A DNA stretch of 64,000 nt from Flavobacterium sp. UMI-01 (GCF_019656315.1 NZ_BPLU01000019.1:62001-126000); one strand, 5' to 3'; positions 46,227-58,731 are shown, numbered from the stretch's first letter. Notes: generated by a model not told the origin, from the letters alone. A program made the numbers and translations.

Positions 46227-47816
46227 ATGAGCTTTTTAGAAGAAATACAAAAAAGGAGAACGTTCGGAATCATTTCGCATCCCGATGCTGGTAAAACCAC
46301 GTTAACAGAGAAATTACTACTCTTTGGAGGGGCGATTCAGGAGGCGGGTGCCGTGAAAAACAACAAAATCAAGAAAGGCGCAACGAGTGACTTTATGGAA
46401 ATCGAACGCCAAAGAGGGATTTCGGTTTCTACCTCGGTCTTAGCTTTTAACTATAAAGAGAAGAAAATTAACATTCTGGATACTCCTGGACACAAGGATT
46501 TTGCCGAGGACACTTTTAGAACGCTGACGGCGGTGGATAGTGTGATTGTGGTGATTGACGTTGCCAAAGGGGTTGAGGAACAAACGGAAAAACTAGTTTC
46601 GGTTTGTAGAATGCGTAACATTCCGATTATTGTTTTCATCAACAAACTGGATCGTGAGGGTAAAGATGCCTTTGACTTGATGGACGAGGTGGAACAAAAA
46701 TTAGGCTTGAAAGTAACGCCGTTGAGTTTCCCTATTGGTATGGGGTACGATTTTCAGGGGATTTACAATATGTGGGAGCAAAACATCAACTTATTTAGTG
46801 GTGATAGCCGCAAGAATATCGAGGAAACAATTGCTTTCTCGGACGTTCAAAGTCCTGAATTAGAAAAAATCATTGGCGAAAAACCTGCCGCAAGATTGCG
46901 TGAAGAATTGGAATTGATTGATGAAGTTTATCCTCCGTTTGACCGTCAGGAATATTTGGACGGAAAACTGCAACCGGTATTTTTTGGTTCGGCTTTGAAT
47001 AATTTTGGGGTCCGTGAGTTGCTGGATTGCTTTATTGCTATTGCCCCTTCACCAAGACCTAAAGATTCTGAAACGCGCTTAGTGGCTCCTGATGAAACTA
47101 AAATGACGGGGTTTGTGTTTAAAATCCATGCGAATATGGATCCAAAACACCGTGACCGTTTGGCGTTTATCAAGATTGTATCGGGAACTTTTGAGCGTAA
47201 CAAACCCTATTACCATGTGCGCCAAAAGAAAAATTTAAAATTTTCGAGTCCGAATGCCTTTTTTGCAGAAAAAAAGGAAATCGTGGATATTTCGTATCCT
47301 GGAGACATTGTAGGATTGCACGATACGGGGAACTTTAAAATTGGTGATACCCTGACTGAAGGGGAATTGATGAGTTTCAAAGGAATTCCGAGTTTCTCAC
47401 CAGAGCACTTTAGATACATCAATAACGCCGACCCAATGAAAGCGAAGCAGCTAGACAAAGGAGTGGATCAGTTGATGGATGAAGGAGTAGCGCAGTTGTT
47501 TACACTTGAAATGAACAACCGTAAGGTGATTGGAACCGTTGGAGCCCTGCAATATGAGGTAATTCAGTACCGTTTAGAGCATGAATACGGAGCAAAATGT
47601 ACGTATGAAAACTTCCCTGTTCACAAGGCGTGTTGGGTAAAACCTGATGATGCTAAGAATGAAGAATTCAAAGAATTCAAACGTATCAAACAAAAATTCT
47701 TGGCCAAAGACAAATACGGCCAGTTGGTTTTCTTAGCCGATTCGGATTTTACGATTCAGATGACCCAAACCAAATACCCAACGGTGAAGCTGTTCTTTAC
47801 TTCGGAATTTGATTAA
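46227..47816 (+). CDS. prfC: Peptide chain release factor 3
   Basis: The 529-residue product is the translational GTPase that recycles RF1/RF2 from the ribosome. GTP-binding motifs are SHPDAGKTTLTEK (G1), RQRGISVSTS (G2), DTPGHKDF (G3) and NKLDRE (G4). The class-specific C-terminal domain is present (QYRLEHEYGAKCTYE). It is preceded by a repeat and followed by a strong terminator, so it is probably monocistronic. Confidence 0.96.
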   Translation: MSFLEEIQKRRTFGIISHPDAGKTTLTEKLLLFGGAIQEAGAVKNNKIKKGATSDFMEIERQRGISVSTSVLAFNYKEKKINILDTPGHKDFAEDTFRTLTAVDSVIVVIDVAKGVEEQTEKLVSVCRMRNIPIIVFINKLDREGKDAFDLMDEVEQKLGLKVTPLSFPIGMGYDFQGIYNMWEQNINLFSGDSRKNIEETIAFSDVQSPELEKIIGEKPAARLREELELIDEVYPPFDRQEYLDGKLQPVFFGSALNNFGVRELLDCFIAIAPSPRPKDSETRLVAPDETKMTGFVFKIHANMDPKHRDRLAFIKIVSGTFERNKPYYHVRQKKNLKFSSPNAFFAEKKEIVDISYPGDIVGLHDTGNFKIGDTLTEGELMSFKGIPSFSPEHFRYINNADPMKAKQLDKGVDQLMDEGVAQLFTLEMNNRKVIGTVGALQYEVIQYRLEHEYGAKCTYENFPVHKACWVKPDDAKNEEFKEFKRIKQKFLAKDKYGQLVFLADSDFTIQMTQTKYPTVKLFFTSEFD

Positions 47817-47895
47817 GTTGAAATAACCGCAGATTCGCAAATTGCATTTGAATCTGTGAATTTTATATTAATGCTAATTTAATTTACACCAAAGC

Positions 47896-47935
47896 AAAAC
47901 GCCAATTTGAAAATTCAAATTGGCGTTTTTTTTAA
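47896..47935. terminator. Terminator between prfC and the T9SS gene
   Basis: Arms 47896-47911 and 47914-47929 (AAAACGCCAATTTGAA and its complement) form a perfect 16-bp stem with a T8 tail on the plus strand. The flanking genes are convergent. Confidence 0.88.
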
Positions 47936-47947
47936 AAATAGCACGAT

Positions 47948-48768
47948 TTAATGAATCAATAATTTAACTGATTTTTCACCTTCAGCTGATTTCACTTTAG
48001 CTACGTACATTCCGTTAGGAAGATTAAAAGAAGTATCGGTAGTTGTATTTACTGTTTTTACGAGGTTTCCTAAAACCCCATACACAAAAATTATCGTATT
48101 GGATTTAACATTGGCAACCGAGACAAGGTTTCCATCAGAAAAAATATTCGCAGTAGCTTCCGCTTTAAGCTCTTTTGTATCTAAAGAAATATTCAAAACA
48201 TTCGCGCCTATTACCTGAATTCTATAATAATTGAATCCATTATCATGTCCATAAATATAGATTTTACCATTATTAGCTGTATTATAAGTATATGAAGCTG
48301 TCACCACAATGGCATCTCCTGAACCCCCGCTATTAGTTGTCCCGGAACCATTGGTAAGCAAAGAAGACCATTTGTAATGTAAGCAGTTCGCGTCGCACCA
48401 TTACTAGCGGTTTTAGCATATAAAATTACGGTGCAATCCCCATCAACATGAAAATACAAATAGCGTTGAATAGGTAAATACGGATTAGAAGCTGTTGAAA
48501 CTCCACCTGAACCATTAGATTGTAAACGACCTGAATAGGTAGTCGCATCACCAGGAAAAACTTGATTGGACGAAGTGACTAAACCAAAATTTGAAATTCC
48601 TGTTCCCGGAAAGAAACCCAACTGGTCAATAACTTCTTCTGTGGTGGAAGCTGCTTTACCATTTTTTATTGTAGCATGAGTGGTAAAATTCCAATCTTTG
48701 CCTTGAGCATTAACGACCAATGTTATAAAAAGCATTGGTAAAACGAATAAAAGTAATTTTTTTTTCAT
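47948..48768 (-). pseudogene. Frameshifted T9SS-exported protein
   Basis: Two overlapping frames form one broken gene. The first (48768-48301) starts with a signal peptide (LLLFVLPMLFITLVVNAQG) and runs through PGTGISNFGLVTSS and YLYFHVDGDCTVILYAKT to ITNG, after which its sequence turns nonsensical. The second resumes at about 48361 with LTNGSGTTNSGG and ends in a type IX secretion sorting domain (VYGVLGNLVKT, NLPNGMYVAKVKSAEGEKSVKLLIH). Restoring one base near 48366 would read ITNG-SSLLTNGSG and give about 273 residues. Length modulo three agrees with a single-base loss. The function is unknown. A sequencing error is possible. Confidence 0.82.
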
Positions 48769-49035
48769 AACTCTATTTTTTAATTACAATCGATTACACT
48801 ATGTAATCGATTACACAAATATAAATATTCCTATTATTCTATCTATTAAGATTTTAGGATATTAATTATCCAAAAGTAATTATTATTAAAAAAGCAACGT
48901 GAGTTATTTGATAACCTATAAAAATTAAAATAAAACAGCAAAACATCAAAAAGAGCAAAAATTATGCAATCGATTACAAAGTTGTTAAAAATAAACTTCC
49001 ATTAAATCAAAAAAAAAAATGTTTTCGCACAAAAA
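48769..49035. promoter_or_regulatory. Upstream region with CGAT-centred palindromes
   Basis: Three related sites occur. TACAATCGATTACA (48785-48798) and the perfect palindrome TGTAATCGATTACA (48802-48815) have centres 17 bp apart, just before the start of the T9SS gene. TGCAATCGATTACA lies farther up (48965-48978). They have the form of LacI-family operators. The rest of the gap is AT-rich. Confidence 0.6.
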
Positions 49036-49067
49036 AACGCCAACTTACTGAGAAATAAATTGGCGTT
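49036..49067 (-). terminator. Terminator of the small secreted-protein gene
   Basis: AACGCCAA (49036-49043) and TTGGCGTT (49060-49067) form an 8-bp stem, followed on the minus strand by TTTTTGTGCG. Confidence 0.7.
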
Positions 49068-49088
49068 AGATTGGATTTTATTTTTTAC

Positions 49089-49439
49089 TTAAACTGTAGC
49101 TGTTTCAAAATTAACTGCTTTTTTCAAGAAAGCTTTAATCAACAAACGATTTGGTGCTAATCCTGAATTGATAATTTGATTTCTAGTACTTGTGTTACTT
49201 TCAGAAGATATTGTTGTATTAGGATTTTGTTTTGACCCCATGAACCATAAAACAAATTCCATACTGGAAGATTTTGAAGTTGTAGCTTGAGCCGATTTAG
49301 AAATAGGTTCCGCTACATCTGTCAATGAGTTGGTATCATTAGATTGACTGTAAGCAACTAAAGAAAACATGAAAACGAACAAGTAAACCATTTTACTAAT
49401 TCCTTGTTTTATGCTGTTATTCTTTGTAAATCTTTCCAT
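49089..49439 (-). CDS. Small secreted protein of unknown function
   Basis: The 116-residue product has a signal peptide (MVYLFVFMFSLVAYSQ, preceded by a basic N-terminus). The mature part is Ser/Thr/Asn-rich, with the segment SSMEFVLWFMGSKQNPN and NRLLIKAFLKKAVNFE near the end. No family is recognised. It has its own terminator and an in-frame ATG start. It could also start at the internal Met (residue 17) directly before the signal peptide. Confidence 0.6.
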   Translation of the reverse strand: MERFTKNNSIKQGISKMVYLFVFMFSLVAYSQSNDTNSLTDVAEPISKSAQATTSKSSSMEFVLWFMGSKQNPNTTISSESNTSTRNQIINSGLAPNRLLIKAFLKKAVNFETATV

Positions 49440-49696
49440 CTTTTTGTTGTTGTTCTTTGATTATGAAACAAAGCTACAGCAACATCATAGGGATAAAAAA
49501 AATATTCGATAAACAACATGTAAACTCGATAACACACGAAATAAGTTATTTAGGAAAGCTAAAATCTAAATAAAGAGTATCTAAAACAAGACCATGTAAC
49601 TCTTAACAAAACAACTAAAGTAACAAATGACTTCATCATATACTATCAATTTTGTTCAACCTAAGAAAGACTATATTTTCAGACACTATTTAAAAT

Positions 49697-49996
49697 CTAA
49701 GCTTGTCCAGCTGGTCCAAAATTAAGCGGAATGGGTGCCTGTTCGGTATCTTTTATTTCACCGTGGGTACTTTCAAAACGGTAAATATTTTCTCCTATCG
49801 CTTTTAGTAGTCTTTTAGCATGTTGTGGTGTCAATACAATTCGAGATTTCACCTTTGCTTTGGGAATGCCAGGCATTATACTCACAAAGTCTAATACAAA
49901 CTCTGAGGAAGAATGATTAATGATAGCCAAATTGGAATAAATCCCTTCTGCTGTTTTTTCGTCTAATTCGATATTAATTTGTTCTTGTTCTTTCAT
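49697..49996 (-). CDS. DUF3467 family protein
   Basis: The 99-residue product matches the conserved small family DUF3467: EGIYSNLAIINHSSSEFVLDF, MPGIPKAKVKSRIVLTPQHAKRLL and a terminal PLNFGPAGQA. The family has no established function. It lies downstream of rpoC, separated by the rpoC terminator, an arrangement that I believe is common in flavobacteria. Confidence 0.88.
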   Translation of the reverse strand: MKEQEQINIELDEKTAEGIYSNLAIINHSSSEFVLDFVSIMPGIPKAKVKSRIVLTPQHAKRLLKAIGENIYRFESTHGEIKDTEQAPIPLNFGPAGQA

Positions 49997-50300
49997 AACT
50001 TGTTATTTTAAGATTGTTAAATTAGAGCAGCTCCATTTTTATTTCAAAAAAAAAAATTCTTTCTTAATTTACATCATTTAAAAATGACCCTAAACTCGAA
50101 AGGAGCCTCCTTTTACTATGAAACAAATATGTGATTAAATTTATTCTTATCAAAGAAAAAAGAACAACTGAAACAATAAAAAATAGTTCACATCTTAAAT
50201 CGATACAGCCCAACACTTACTACACGAATCTCCTTAAAACAAAAATAGAAAGACTACACGAGGTAATCTTTCTATTTTTTTAATTTGAAAAATATTTATT
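49997..50300. other. Gap between rpoC and DUF3467 with the rpoC terminator
   Basis: AAAAATAGAAAGA (50241-50253) and TCTTTCTATTTTT (50267-50279) form a perfect 13-bp stem that ends the rpoBC transcript. The remainder is AT-rich and presumably carries the promoter of the DUF3467 gene. I see nothing else. Confidence 0.65.
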
Positions 50301-53300
50301 TTAGTAAATATACTCTTCTTTGTTTGCCATCATGTCGTTATAATCTTCTTTAGATCCTACAATAGCATTGTCATACTCTCTCATACCTGTACCTGCAGGA
50401 ATTCTGTGTCCTACAATTACATTTTCTTTCAATCCTTCTAAGTAATCAATTTTACCTGCTACAGCAGCTTCATTCAATACTTTAGTGGTTTCTTGGAAAG
50501 ATGCAGCAGAGATGAACGATTTCGTTTGAAGCGATGCTCTTGTAATACCTTGAAGTACTGGAGTAGCAGTTGCCGTAATAACATCACGAGCCACAACAAG
50601 GTTTTTATCAGAACGTTTCAATAATGAGTTCTCATCTCTCAATTGACGTGGTGTCACGATTTGACCTTCTTTCAAGTTAGCTGAATCTCCAGCATCTTCA
50701 ACCACTTTCATACCGTACAATTTATCGTTTTCAACAATAAAATCTTTTGTATGAATCAATTGATCTTCTAAGAACAATGTATCTCCTGGATCTTGTACTT
50801 GTACTTTACGCATCATTTGACGGATAACAACTTCAAAGTGTTTGTCATTGATTTTTACCCCTTGCAAACGGTACACTTCTTGGATTTCGTTCACCAAGTA
50901 TTGTTGTACAGCTGATGGCCCTTGAATTCTCAAGATATCATCAGGTGTAATTGCTCCATCAGATAAAGGAGAACCTGCTCTTACGAAGTCATTTTCTTGT
51001 ACTAGAATTTGGCTAGACAATTTCACTAAGTATTTCTTCACTTCACCAAATTTAGATTCGATGATAATCTCACGGTTACCTCTTTTGATTTTACCAAAAG
51101 AAACAACACCGTCAATTTCAGAAACTACAGCTGGGTTCGAAGGGTTACGAGCTTCTAACAACTCGGTAATTCTTGGTAAACCTCCTGTAATATCTCCTGA
51201 TTTAGAAGAACGACGTGGAATTTTAACCAATACCTTACCTGCTTTAATTTTCTCACCATTTTCAACCATCAAGTGGGCTCCAACTGGTAAGTTATACGAA
51301 CGAATCAATTCACCATCATTACCATAAACTAATAAAGTAGGAATTAATTTTTTATTTCTTGACTCAGAAATCACTTTCTCTTGGAATCCAGTTTGCTCAT
51401 CGATTTCAACCATGAACGATTGACCTTGCTCTAAATCTTCGTAAGCAATTTTACCTGTAAATTCAGAAACAATTACCCCATTATAAGGATCCCATTTACA
51501 GATTACATCACCTTTCCCGATAGATTGACCATCTTTAACAAAGATACTAGAACCATAAGGAATATTATGTGTATTTAAAACAATACCCGTTTTTTCGTCA
51601 ACCAATTTTAATTCTGTTGAACGAGAAACAACGATGTCCACTTCATTTCCTTCGTGATCTTCTCCTTTAACTGTTTTTAAATCTTCCACTTCTAATTTTC
51701 CTGGGAATTTAGCAATGATACTAGATTCTTCAGAAATACCTCCTGCAACCCCTCCAACGTGGAACGTACGAAGTGTTAACTGTGTACCTGGCTCACCAAT
51801 AGACTGTGCAGCAATTACACCTACAGCCTCACCTCTTTGAGTCATTTTTCCTGTAGCCAAGTTACGACCGTAACATTTAGCACAGATTCCTTTTAATGCC
51901 TCACAAGTTAATGGAGAACGAACTTCAACTTTTTCTAAAGGAGAAGCTTCGATAGCCTTCACTATAGATTCTGTAATTTGATCACCAGAAGCTACTAATA
52001 CTTCATTTGTCAATGGGTTGATGACATCTTGTAACGCTACACGTCCTAAGATTCTTTCACCAAGTGATTCAACAATTTCTTCATTCTTTTTCAGTGCAGA
52101 AACTTCAACACCTCTTAAGGTACCACAATCTTCGATGTTTACGATTACATCTTGAGAAACGTCATGCAAACGACGTGTCAAGTAACCCGCATCGGCCGTT
52201 TTAAGAGCCGTATCCGCAAGACCTTTACGTGCACCGTGCGTAGAGATAAAGTACTCAAGGATAGAAAGACCTTCCTTAAAGTTCGAAAGAATCGGGTTTT
52301 CAATAATTTCTCCACCACCAGCAGTCGATTTTTTAGGCTTAGCCATCAAACCACGCATACCAGTTAACTGACGAATTTGCTCTTTAGATCCACGAGCTCC
52401 AGAATCAAGCATCATATACACAGAGTTGAAACCTTGTTGGTCTTCTCTAATGTTTTTCATTGCTAATTCTGTCAATTGTGCATTGGCAGAAGTCCATACA
52501 TCAATAACTTGGTTGTAACGCTCATTGTTAGTAATAAGACCCATGTTATAGTTAGCAGAAATTCCTTCTACTTGCTCTCTTGCATCAGCAATCAATTGTG
52601 TTTTTTGCTCTGGAATTCTAATATCACCTAATGAGAATGATAATCCACCACGGAATGCGAATTTATACCCCATATCTTTCATATTATCCAAGAAAGCAGC
52701 CGTTTCAGGCACACTTGTTGAATTCAATACGTGACCGATAATATCTCTTAAGTTTTTCTTAGTTAATACATCATTGATATATCCTGCAGCTTCTGGTACT
52801 ACTTCGTTAAATAATACACGTCCCGCTGTTGTTTGGATAATTTTATAAACTAATTCTCCATTTTCATTAAAATCTTTCGCTCTAATTTTCACTCGAGCAT
52901 TCAATTCTAATCTACCTTCATTTAAGGCAATATTTACTTCTTCAGCAGAATAGAAAGTCAATCCTTCTCCTAAGATTTTCTTTTCAGGAGTTGACAAACG
53001 TTCTTTGGTCATATAGTATAGACCCAAAACCATGTCCTGAGAAGGTACTGTAATAGGAGCACCATTAGCAGGGTTCAAGATATTGTGAGAAGCAAGCATC
53101 AATAATTGGGCTTCAAGGATTGCTTCTGGTCCTAATGGCAAGTGAACTGCCATCTGGTCACCATCAAAATCCGCGTTGAATGCCGTACATACCAATGGGT
53201 GCAATTGGATTGCTTTTCCTTCAATTAATTTTGGTTGGAAAGCTTGAATACCCAAACGGTGCAAAGTCGGAGCACGGTTCAGCAATACTGGGTGTCCTTT

Positions 53301-54608
53301 GATTACATTTTCAAGAATATCCCAAACTACTGGCTCTTTTTTATCGATGATTTTCTTAGCCGATTTAACTGTTTTAACAATTCCTCTTTCGATTAATTTA
53401 CGAATAACAAAAGGTTTGTATAATTCAGCTGCCATATCTTTTGGCAATCCGCATTCGAATAATTTTAGTTCTGGTCCAACGACAATTACCGAACGAGCAG
53501 AATAATCCACACGTTTTCCAAGTAAGTTTTGACGGAAACGTCCTTGCTTACCTTTTAAGGAATCCGATAATGATTTTAAGGGCCTGTTAGATTCTGTTTT
53601 AACAGCAGAAGCTTTACGCGTGTTATCAAATAATGAATCTACCGATTCTTGCAACATACGTTTTTCGTTTCTCAAGATTACTTCAGGAGCTTTAATCTCC
53701 ATCAATCTTTTTAAACGGTTGTTACGGATGATTACACGACGGTATAAGTCATTCAAATCTGAAGTAGCGAAACGACCACCATCAAGTGGCACAAGCGGAC
53801 GTAATTCAGGTGGAATAACTGGAACCACTTTCATAATCATCCACTCAGGACGGTTTTCGCGGTTTTCGTTAGACTCACGGAAAGATTCCACCACTTGTAG
53901 TCTCTTTAACGCTTCTGTTTTACGTTGTTTAGATGTTTCGTTGTTAGCACTATGTCTTAATTCGTATGACAAAGCATCCAAATCAATTCTTGCCAATAAA
54001 TCCATAATACATTCTGCTCCCATTTTGGCAACAAATTTATTAGGATCAAAATCATCCAAATATTGATTATCTTGAGGAAGTGTATCCAAGATATTCAAGT
54101 ACTCCTCTTCAGTTAGGAAATCCAATCGTTGGATTGGCTCACCATCAGCATTTTTAGCAATACCTGGTTGAATTACTACATATCTTTCATAATAGATAAT
54201 CATGTCTAATTTCTTAGACGGAAGACCTAAAATGTAACCAATTTTATTAGGAAGAGAACGGAAATACCAAATGTGTGCAATTGGCACTACCAAGTTGATG
54301 TGACCTACTCTATCTCTACGTACTTTTTTCTCAGTAACTTCTACCCCACATCTATCACAAATGATTCCTTTGTAACGGATTCTTTTGTATTTTCCACAAG
54401 CACATTCAAAATCTTTTACTGGACCAAAAATTCTTTCGCAGAAAAGACCGTCACGTTCTGGTTTGTGCGTTCTATAATTGATAGTTTCAGGTTTCAACAC
54501 CTCACCTCTTGATTCTTTCAAGATAGATTCAGGAGACGCTAATCCTATCGAAATTTTGTCAAACCTTTTTACTTGGTTTTTCTCTTTATTGTTTCTATTA
54601 TTCATCAT
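50301..54608 (-). CDS. rpoC: DNA-directed RNA polymerase subunit beta'
   Basis: The 1435-residue product is the beta' subunit. The catalytic Mg motif NADFDGDQM, the N-terminal zinc site [20 protein letters not shown], the second zinc site with [17 protein letters not shown], and the trigger loop [25 protein letters not shown] are all intact. Two adjacent ATG codons (54608, 54605) could start it. It is separated from rpoB by 310 bases of repeat-containing sequence. Confidence 0.98.
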   Translation of the reverse strand: MMNNRNNKEKNQVKRFDKISIGLASPESILKESRGEVLKPETINYRTHKPERDGLFCERIFGPVKDFECACGKYKRIRYKGIICDRCGVEVTEKKVRRDRVGHINLVVPIAHIWYFRSLPNKIGYILGLPSKKLDMIIYYERYVVIQPGIAKNADGEPIQRLDFLTEEEYLNILDTLPQDNQYLDDFDPNKFVAKMGAECIMDLLARIDLDALSYELRHSANNETSKQRKTEALKRLQVVESFRESNENRENRPEWMIMKVVPVIPPELRPLVPLDGGRFATSDLNDLYRRVIIRNNRLKRLMEIKAPEVILRNEKRMLQESVDSLFDNTRKASAVKTESNRPLKSLSDSLKGKQGRFRQNLLGKRVDYSARSVIVVGPELKLFECGLPKDMAAELYKPFVIRKLIERGIVKTVKSAKKIIDKKEPVVWDILENVIKGHPVLLNRAPTLHRLGIQAFQPKLIEGKAIQLHPLVCTAFNADFDGDQMAVHLPLGPEAILEAQLLMLASHNILNPANGAPITVPSQDMVLGLYYMTKERLSTPEKKILGEGLTFYSAEEVNIALNEGRLELNARVKIRAKDFNENGELVYKIIQTTAGRVLFNEVVPEAAGYINDVLTKKNLRDIIGHVLNSTSVPETAAFLDNMKDMGYKFAFRGGLSFSLGDIRIPEQKTQLIADAREQVEGISANYNMGLITNNERYNQVIDVWTSANAQLTELAMKNIREDQQGFNSVYMMLDSGARGSKEQIRQLTGMRGLMAKPKKSTAGGGEIIENPILSNFKEGLSILEYFISTHGARKGLADTALKTADAGYLTRRLHDVSQDVIVNIEDCGTLRGVEVSALKKNEEIVESLGERILGRVALQDVINPLTNEVLVASGDQITESIVKAIEASPLEKVEVRSPLTCEALKGICAKCYGRNLATGKMTQRGEAVGVIAAQSIGEPGTQLTLRTFHVGGVAGGISEESSIIAKFPGKLEVEDLKTVKGEDHEGNEVDIVVSRSTELKLVDEKTGIVLNTHNIPYGSSIFVKDGQSIGKGDVICKWDPYNGVIVSEFTGKIAYEDLEQGQSFMVEIDEQTGFQEKVISESRNKKLIPTLLVYGNDGELIRSYNLPVGAHLMVENGEKIKAGKVLVKIPRRSSKSGDITGGLPRITELLEARNPSNPAVVSEIDGVVSFGKIKRGNREIIIESKFGEVKKYLVKLSSQILVQENDFVRAGSPLSDGAITPDDILRIQGPSAVQQYLVNEIQEVYRLQGVKINDKHFEVVIRQMMRKVQVQDPGDTLFLEDQLIHTKDFIVENDKLYGMKVVEDAGDSANLKEGQIVTPRQLRDENSLLKRSDKNLVVARDVITATATPVLQGITRASLQTKSFISAASFQETTKVLNEAAVAGKIDYLEGLKENVIVGHRIPAGTGMREYDNAIVGSKEDYNDMMANKEEYIY

Positions 54609-54918
54609 AGTTTTTACTATTGATTTATTTGCAATTAAAAATTGATTTTGTACAGACGTTACATTGCTTAATCTCTATTGAAGTTGCTTTGCGATCTGTA
54701 CAGACGTTGCAATGCAACATCTCTATCCTCGAATTACTTCTCTAAACTTTAACATCCCGTTAAAGTGCTAGTTATAAAACCTCTTGGTTTGTATAAAAAA
54801 TCGGAACGGTTTACGGGTATAAATCTTGAAAACTAATTATAAAAAAGTGTTCAGTATTCTGTTTTTGAGTTTTCAGTTAAGAACTGAACACTAAAAACTG
54901 AACACTGAATACTAAGTC
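54609..54918. repeat. Repeat-bearing spacer between rpoB and rpoC
   Basis: Two related units occur, each beginning TGTACAGACGTT and ending ATCTCTA (54649-54677 and 54697-54725). The second contains GTTGCA-A-TGCAAC, a known type of flavobacterial dispersed hairpin. Nearer rpoB, AGTGTTCAGT (about 54847) pairs with ACTGAACACT (about 54898) around a nested CAGTT/AACTG stem. I see no gene in the spacer. Confidence 0.7.
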
Positions 54919-57900
54919 TTATTCTTCTAATCTGATATCTAAACCTAGACCTTTCAATTCATGCATCAATACATTGAATGATTCTGGCAATCCTGGTTCT
55001 GGCATCGTTTCACCTTTTACGATAGCTTCGTATGTTTTAGCTCTACCAATAACATCATCAGATTTTACTGTTAAGATTTCACGAAGTGTACTAGAAGCTC
55101 CATAAGCCTCCAATGCCCAAACCTCCATCTCTCCAAAACGTTGACCTCCAAATTGAGCTTTACCTCCAAGTGGTTGTTGTGTAATCAACGAGTATGGACC
55201 AATAGAACGTGCGTGCATCTTATCATCAACCATGTGTCCTAGTTTCAACATATAGATAACTCCAACGGTTGCTGGCTGATGGAAACGCTCTCCTGTTCCT
55301 CCGTCATATAAGTACGTATGTCCAAATCTTGGGATTCCTGCTTCATCAGTCAATTCATTAATTTGGTCTAATGTAGCTCCATCAAAAATTGGCGTAGCAA
55401 ACTTTTTACCTAATTTTTGACCAGCCCATCCAAGAACCGTTTCATAAATCTGACCAATGTTCATACGAGATGGTACCCCTAGTGGATTCAATACGATATC
55501 TACTGGTGTTCCGTCTTCTAAGAAAGGCATATCTTCGTGACGAACGATTCTTGCAACAATACCTTTGTTACCGTGACGTCCAGCCATCTTATCCCCTACT
55601 TTTAACTTACGTTTCTTAGCAATATATACTTTAGCTAATTTCAAGATACCTGAAGGCAATTCGTCTCCAACAGTAATCGTGAATTTCTCTCTTCTTAACG
55701 CTCCTTGTAAATCGTTCAACTTAATTTTATAGTTATGAATCAAATCATTAACCATTTTATTAGTTGCATCATCAGCTACCCATTGTCCTTTGCTTAAGTG
55801 AGCAAAATCTTCGACAGCGTAAAGCATTTTTTGAGTATATTTTTTACCTTTTGGTAAAACTTCTTCACCCAAATCGTTCATTACACCTTGTGATGTTTTT
55901 CCGTTTACGATTAAGAAAAGTTTTTCAATTAACTTATCTTTTAACTCTGTAAATTTAACTTCAAACTCCATTTCCAATGCTCCTAAAGCATCTTTATCTT
56001 GAGTACGTTTGCGTTTGTCTTTTACAGCTCTTGCAAATAATTTTTTATCTAAAACCACACCGTGTAAAGATGGAGAAGCTTTCAATGAAGCATCTTTCAC
56101 ATCACCTGCTTTATCCCCAAAGATGGCTCTTAAAAGTTTCTCTTCTGGAGTAGGATCAGATTCTCCTTTAGGTGTAATTTTACCAATCAAAATATCGCCA
56201 GGTTTAACCTCAGCACCAATTCTAATCATACCATTTTCATCCAAGTCTTTAGTAGCCTCTTCTGAAACGTTAGGAATATCATTCGTTAATTCTTCGTTAC
56301 CCAATTTCGTATCTCTTACTTCTAATGAGTAATCGTCAACGTGGATTGAAGTAAAGATATCATCACGAACTACTTTTTCAGAAATTACAATCGCATCCTC
56401 GAAGTTGTATCCTTTCCATGGCATGAACGCAACTTTAAGGTTTCTACCTAAAGCCAATTCACCATTCTCAGTCGCATACCCTTCTGACAATACTTGTCCT
56501 GGAACTACTCTATCCCCTTTTCTTACGATAGGCTTCAAGTTGATACTTGTTCCTTGGTTTGTTTTTCTGAATTTAATTAAATTATATGTCTTTTCATCAG
56601 CATCAAAACTTACCATTCTTTCTTCCTCAGAACGATCGTATTTGATAGTAATGATATTAGCATCTACATATTCTACAGTACCATGCCCTTCAGCATTGAT
56701 TAATACTCTAGAGTCAGAAGCTACTTGACGCTCTAAACCAGTACCTACAATTGGAGCTTCTGGACGTATCAATGGAACGGCCTGACGCATCATGTTAGAT
56801 CCCATCAATGCACGGTTCGCATCATCATGCTCCAAGAAAGGAATCAAAGAGGCAGAAATCGAAGCAATTTGGTTAGGTGCCACGTCAGTATAATGCACTT
56901 GAGATGGAGAAACAACTGGGAAATCTCCCTCTTCACGAGCAATTACATTATCAGCAGTAATTTTACCTGAATTATCCATCTCGATGTTTGCTTGAGCAAT
57001 CATCATACCTTCTTCTTCCTCAGCACTTAAGTAAGTAGGCTCAGAAACTAAATCAACAACACCTTCAGTTACTTTACGATAAGGTGTTTCAATGAATCCC
57101 ATTCCGTTTACTTTAGCATACACACCTAGAGATGAAATCAAACCGATGTTTGGTCCCTCTGGAGTTTCAATAGGACATAAACGTCCGTAGTGTGTATAGT
57201 GAACGTCACGAACCTCAAATCCAGCTCTCTCTCTTGAAAGTCCACCTGGTCCAAGTGCAGATAATCTTCTTTTGTGCGTAATCTCAGCTAATGGATTCGT
57301 TTGATCCATAAATTGAGACAACTGGTTCGTACCAAAGAAAGAGTTGATAACTGATGATAATGTTTTCGCATTAATCAAATCAATTGGTGTAAACACCTCG
57401 TTATCTCTAACGTTCATTCTCTCACGAATAGTTCTCGCCATACGTGCTAAACCAACACCGAATTGTTGTGACAATTGTTCACCAACTGTACGAACACGAC
57501 GGTTTGATAAGTGGTCAATATCATCGATATCCGCTTTTGCGTTTATCAACTCAATTAAATACTTCACGATAGTAATGATATCTTCTTTGGTAAGTACTTG
57601 CTTTTCCATTGGGATATCTAAACCAAGTTTTTTGTTCATTCTGTAACGACCTACTTCACCTAAGTTGTAACGTTGGTCAGAGAAGAACAATTTATCTATA
57701 ATACCACGAGCAGTTTCTTCATCAGGCGGTTCTGCGTTACGCAATTGTCTGTAGATATGCTCAACAGCTTCTTTTTCAGAGTTTGTTGGGTCTTTTTGTA
57801 ACGTATTATGAATGATGGCATAATCGGCTTGATTAGCATCCTCTTTGTGTAACAAAATAGATTTTACGTTAGACTCGATAATCTCTTCCACATTATCTTT

Positions 57901-58731
57901 ATCGATAATCGTGTCACGGTCAAGAATAATCTCGTTACGTTCGATAGAAACTACCTCTCCAGTATCCTCATCTACGAAATCTTCATGCCATGTATTCAAT
58001 ACACGAGCAGCTAATTTTCTACCGATATATTTTTTAAGACCTGTTTTCGAAACTTTAATTTCTTCAGCTAAGTCGAAAATCTCAAGGATATCCTTATCTC
58101 TTTCAAAACCAATAGCGCGGAATAAAGTAGTTACAGGTAATTTTTTCTTTCTGTCGATATACGCGTACATCACGCTGTTAATATCTGTTGAAAATTCTAT
58201 CCAAGAACCTTTAAAAGGAATTACTCTGGCAGAATATAATTTTGTCCCATTAGCGTGGAAAGACTGTCCAAAGAAAACCCCTGGAGATCTATGTAATTGA
58301 GAAACTACAACACGTTCTGCACCATTGATAACAAAAGTACCACTTGGTGTCATGTAAGGAATTGTACCAAGATAAACATCTTGAACAATAGTTTCAAAAT
58401 CTTCATGTTCTGGGTCTGTACAATATAGTTTCAACCTTGCTTTTAAAGGCACACTATGCGTTAGACCTCTTTCAATACATTCTTGAATAGTGTAACGTGG
58501 TGGATCTACAAAGTAGTCAAGGAATTCCAATACAAAGTTGTTTCTTGTATCTGTAATTGGAAAGTTTTCCATGAAGGTATTGTATAAACCTTCGTTGCCT
58601 CTTTCATCTGATTTAGTTTCTAATTGAAAAAAATCTTGAAAAGATTTCACCTGAACATCCAAAAAGTCTGGATACTGAGGTATATTTTTTGTAGAGGCAA
58701 AATTCAATCTTTCAGTCTGATTTGTTATCAT
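54919..58731 (-). CDS. rpoB: DNA-directed RNA polymerase subunit beta
   Basis: From ATG 58731 ([13 protein letters not shown]) the product has 1270 residues. Conserved features are the rifampicin-site segment [51 protein letters not shown]-type hybrid-binding segments and the C-terminal [24 protein letters not shown]. Residues of the rifampicin pocket look wild type (Gln, Asp, His and Ser all present). It follows rplL after a terminator-like hairpin at 58942-58978. Confidence 0.98.
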   Translation of the reverse strand: MITNQTERLNFASTKNIPQYPDFLDVQVKSFQDFFQLETKSDERGNEGLYNTFMENFPITDTRNNFVLEFLDYFVDPPRYTIQECIERGLTHSVPLKARLKLYCTDPEHEDFETIVQDVYLGTIPYMTPSGTFVINGAERVVVSQLHRSPGVFFGQSFHANGTKLYSARVIPFKGSWIEFSTDINSVMYAYIDRKKKLPVTTLFRAIGFERDKDILEIFDLAEEIKVSKTGLKKYIGRKLAARVLNTWHEDFVDEDTGEVVSIERNEIILDRDTIIDKDNVEEIIESNVKSILLHKEDANQADYAIIHNTLQKDPTNSEKEAVEHIYRQLRNAEPPDEETARGIIDKLFFSDQRYNLGEVGRYRMNKKLGLDIPMEKQVLTKEDIITIVKYLIELINAKADIDDIDHLSNRRVRTVGEQLSQQFGVGLARMARTIRERMNVRDNEVFTPIDLINAKTLSSVINSFFGTNQLSQFMDQTNPLAEITHKRRLSALGPGGLSRERAGFEVRDVHYTHYGRLCPIETPEGPNIGLISSLGVYAKVNGMGFIETPYRKVTEGVVDLVSEPTYLSAEEEEGMMIAQANIEMDNSGKITADNVIAREEGDFPVVSPSQVHYTDVAPNQIASISASLIPFLEHDDANRALMGSNMMRQAVPLIRPEAPIVGTGLERQVASDSRVLINAEGHGTVEYVDANIITIKYDRSEEERMVSFDADEKTYNLIKFRKTNQGTSINLKPIVRKGDRVVPGQVLSEGYATENGELALGRNLKVAFMPWKGYNFEDAIVISEKVVRDDIFTSIHVDDYSLEVRDTKLGNEELTNDIPNVSEEATKDLDENGMIRIGAEVKPGDILIGKITPKGESDPTPEEKLLRAIFGDKAGDVKDASLKASPSLHGVVLDKKLFARAVKDKRKRTQDKDALGALEMEFEVKFTELKDKLIEKLFLIVNGKTSQGVMNDLGEEVLPKGKKYTQKMLYAVEDFAHLSKGQWVADDATNKMVNDLIHNYKIKLNDLQGALRREKFTITVGDELPSGILKLAKVYIAKKRKLKVGDKMAGRHGNKGIVARIVRHEDMPFLEDGTPVDIVLNPLGVPSRMNIGQIYETVLGWAGQKLGKKFATPIFDGATLDQINELTDEAGIPRFGHTYLYDGGTGERFHQPATVGVIYMLKLGHMVDDKMHARSIGPYSLITQQPLGGKAQFGGQRFGEMEVWALEAYGASSTLREILTVKSDDVIGRAKTYEAIVKGETMPEPGLPESFNVLMHELKGLGLDIRLEE

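Noticed and set aside
53620..54066. A 148-codon frame opposite rpoC, and similar ones opposite rpoB
   Set aside because: The strongly conserved minus-strand polymerase genes explain the sequence. The plus-strand frames have no family features or promoters.
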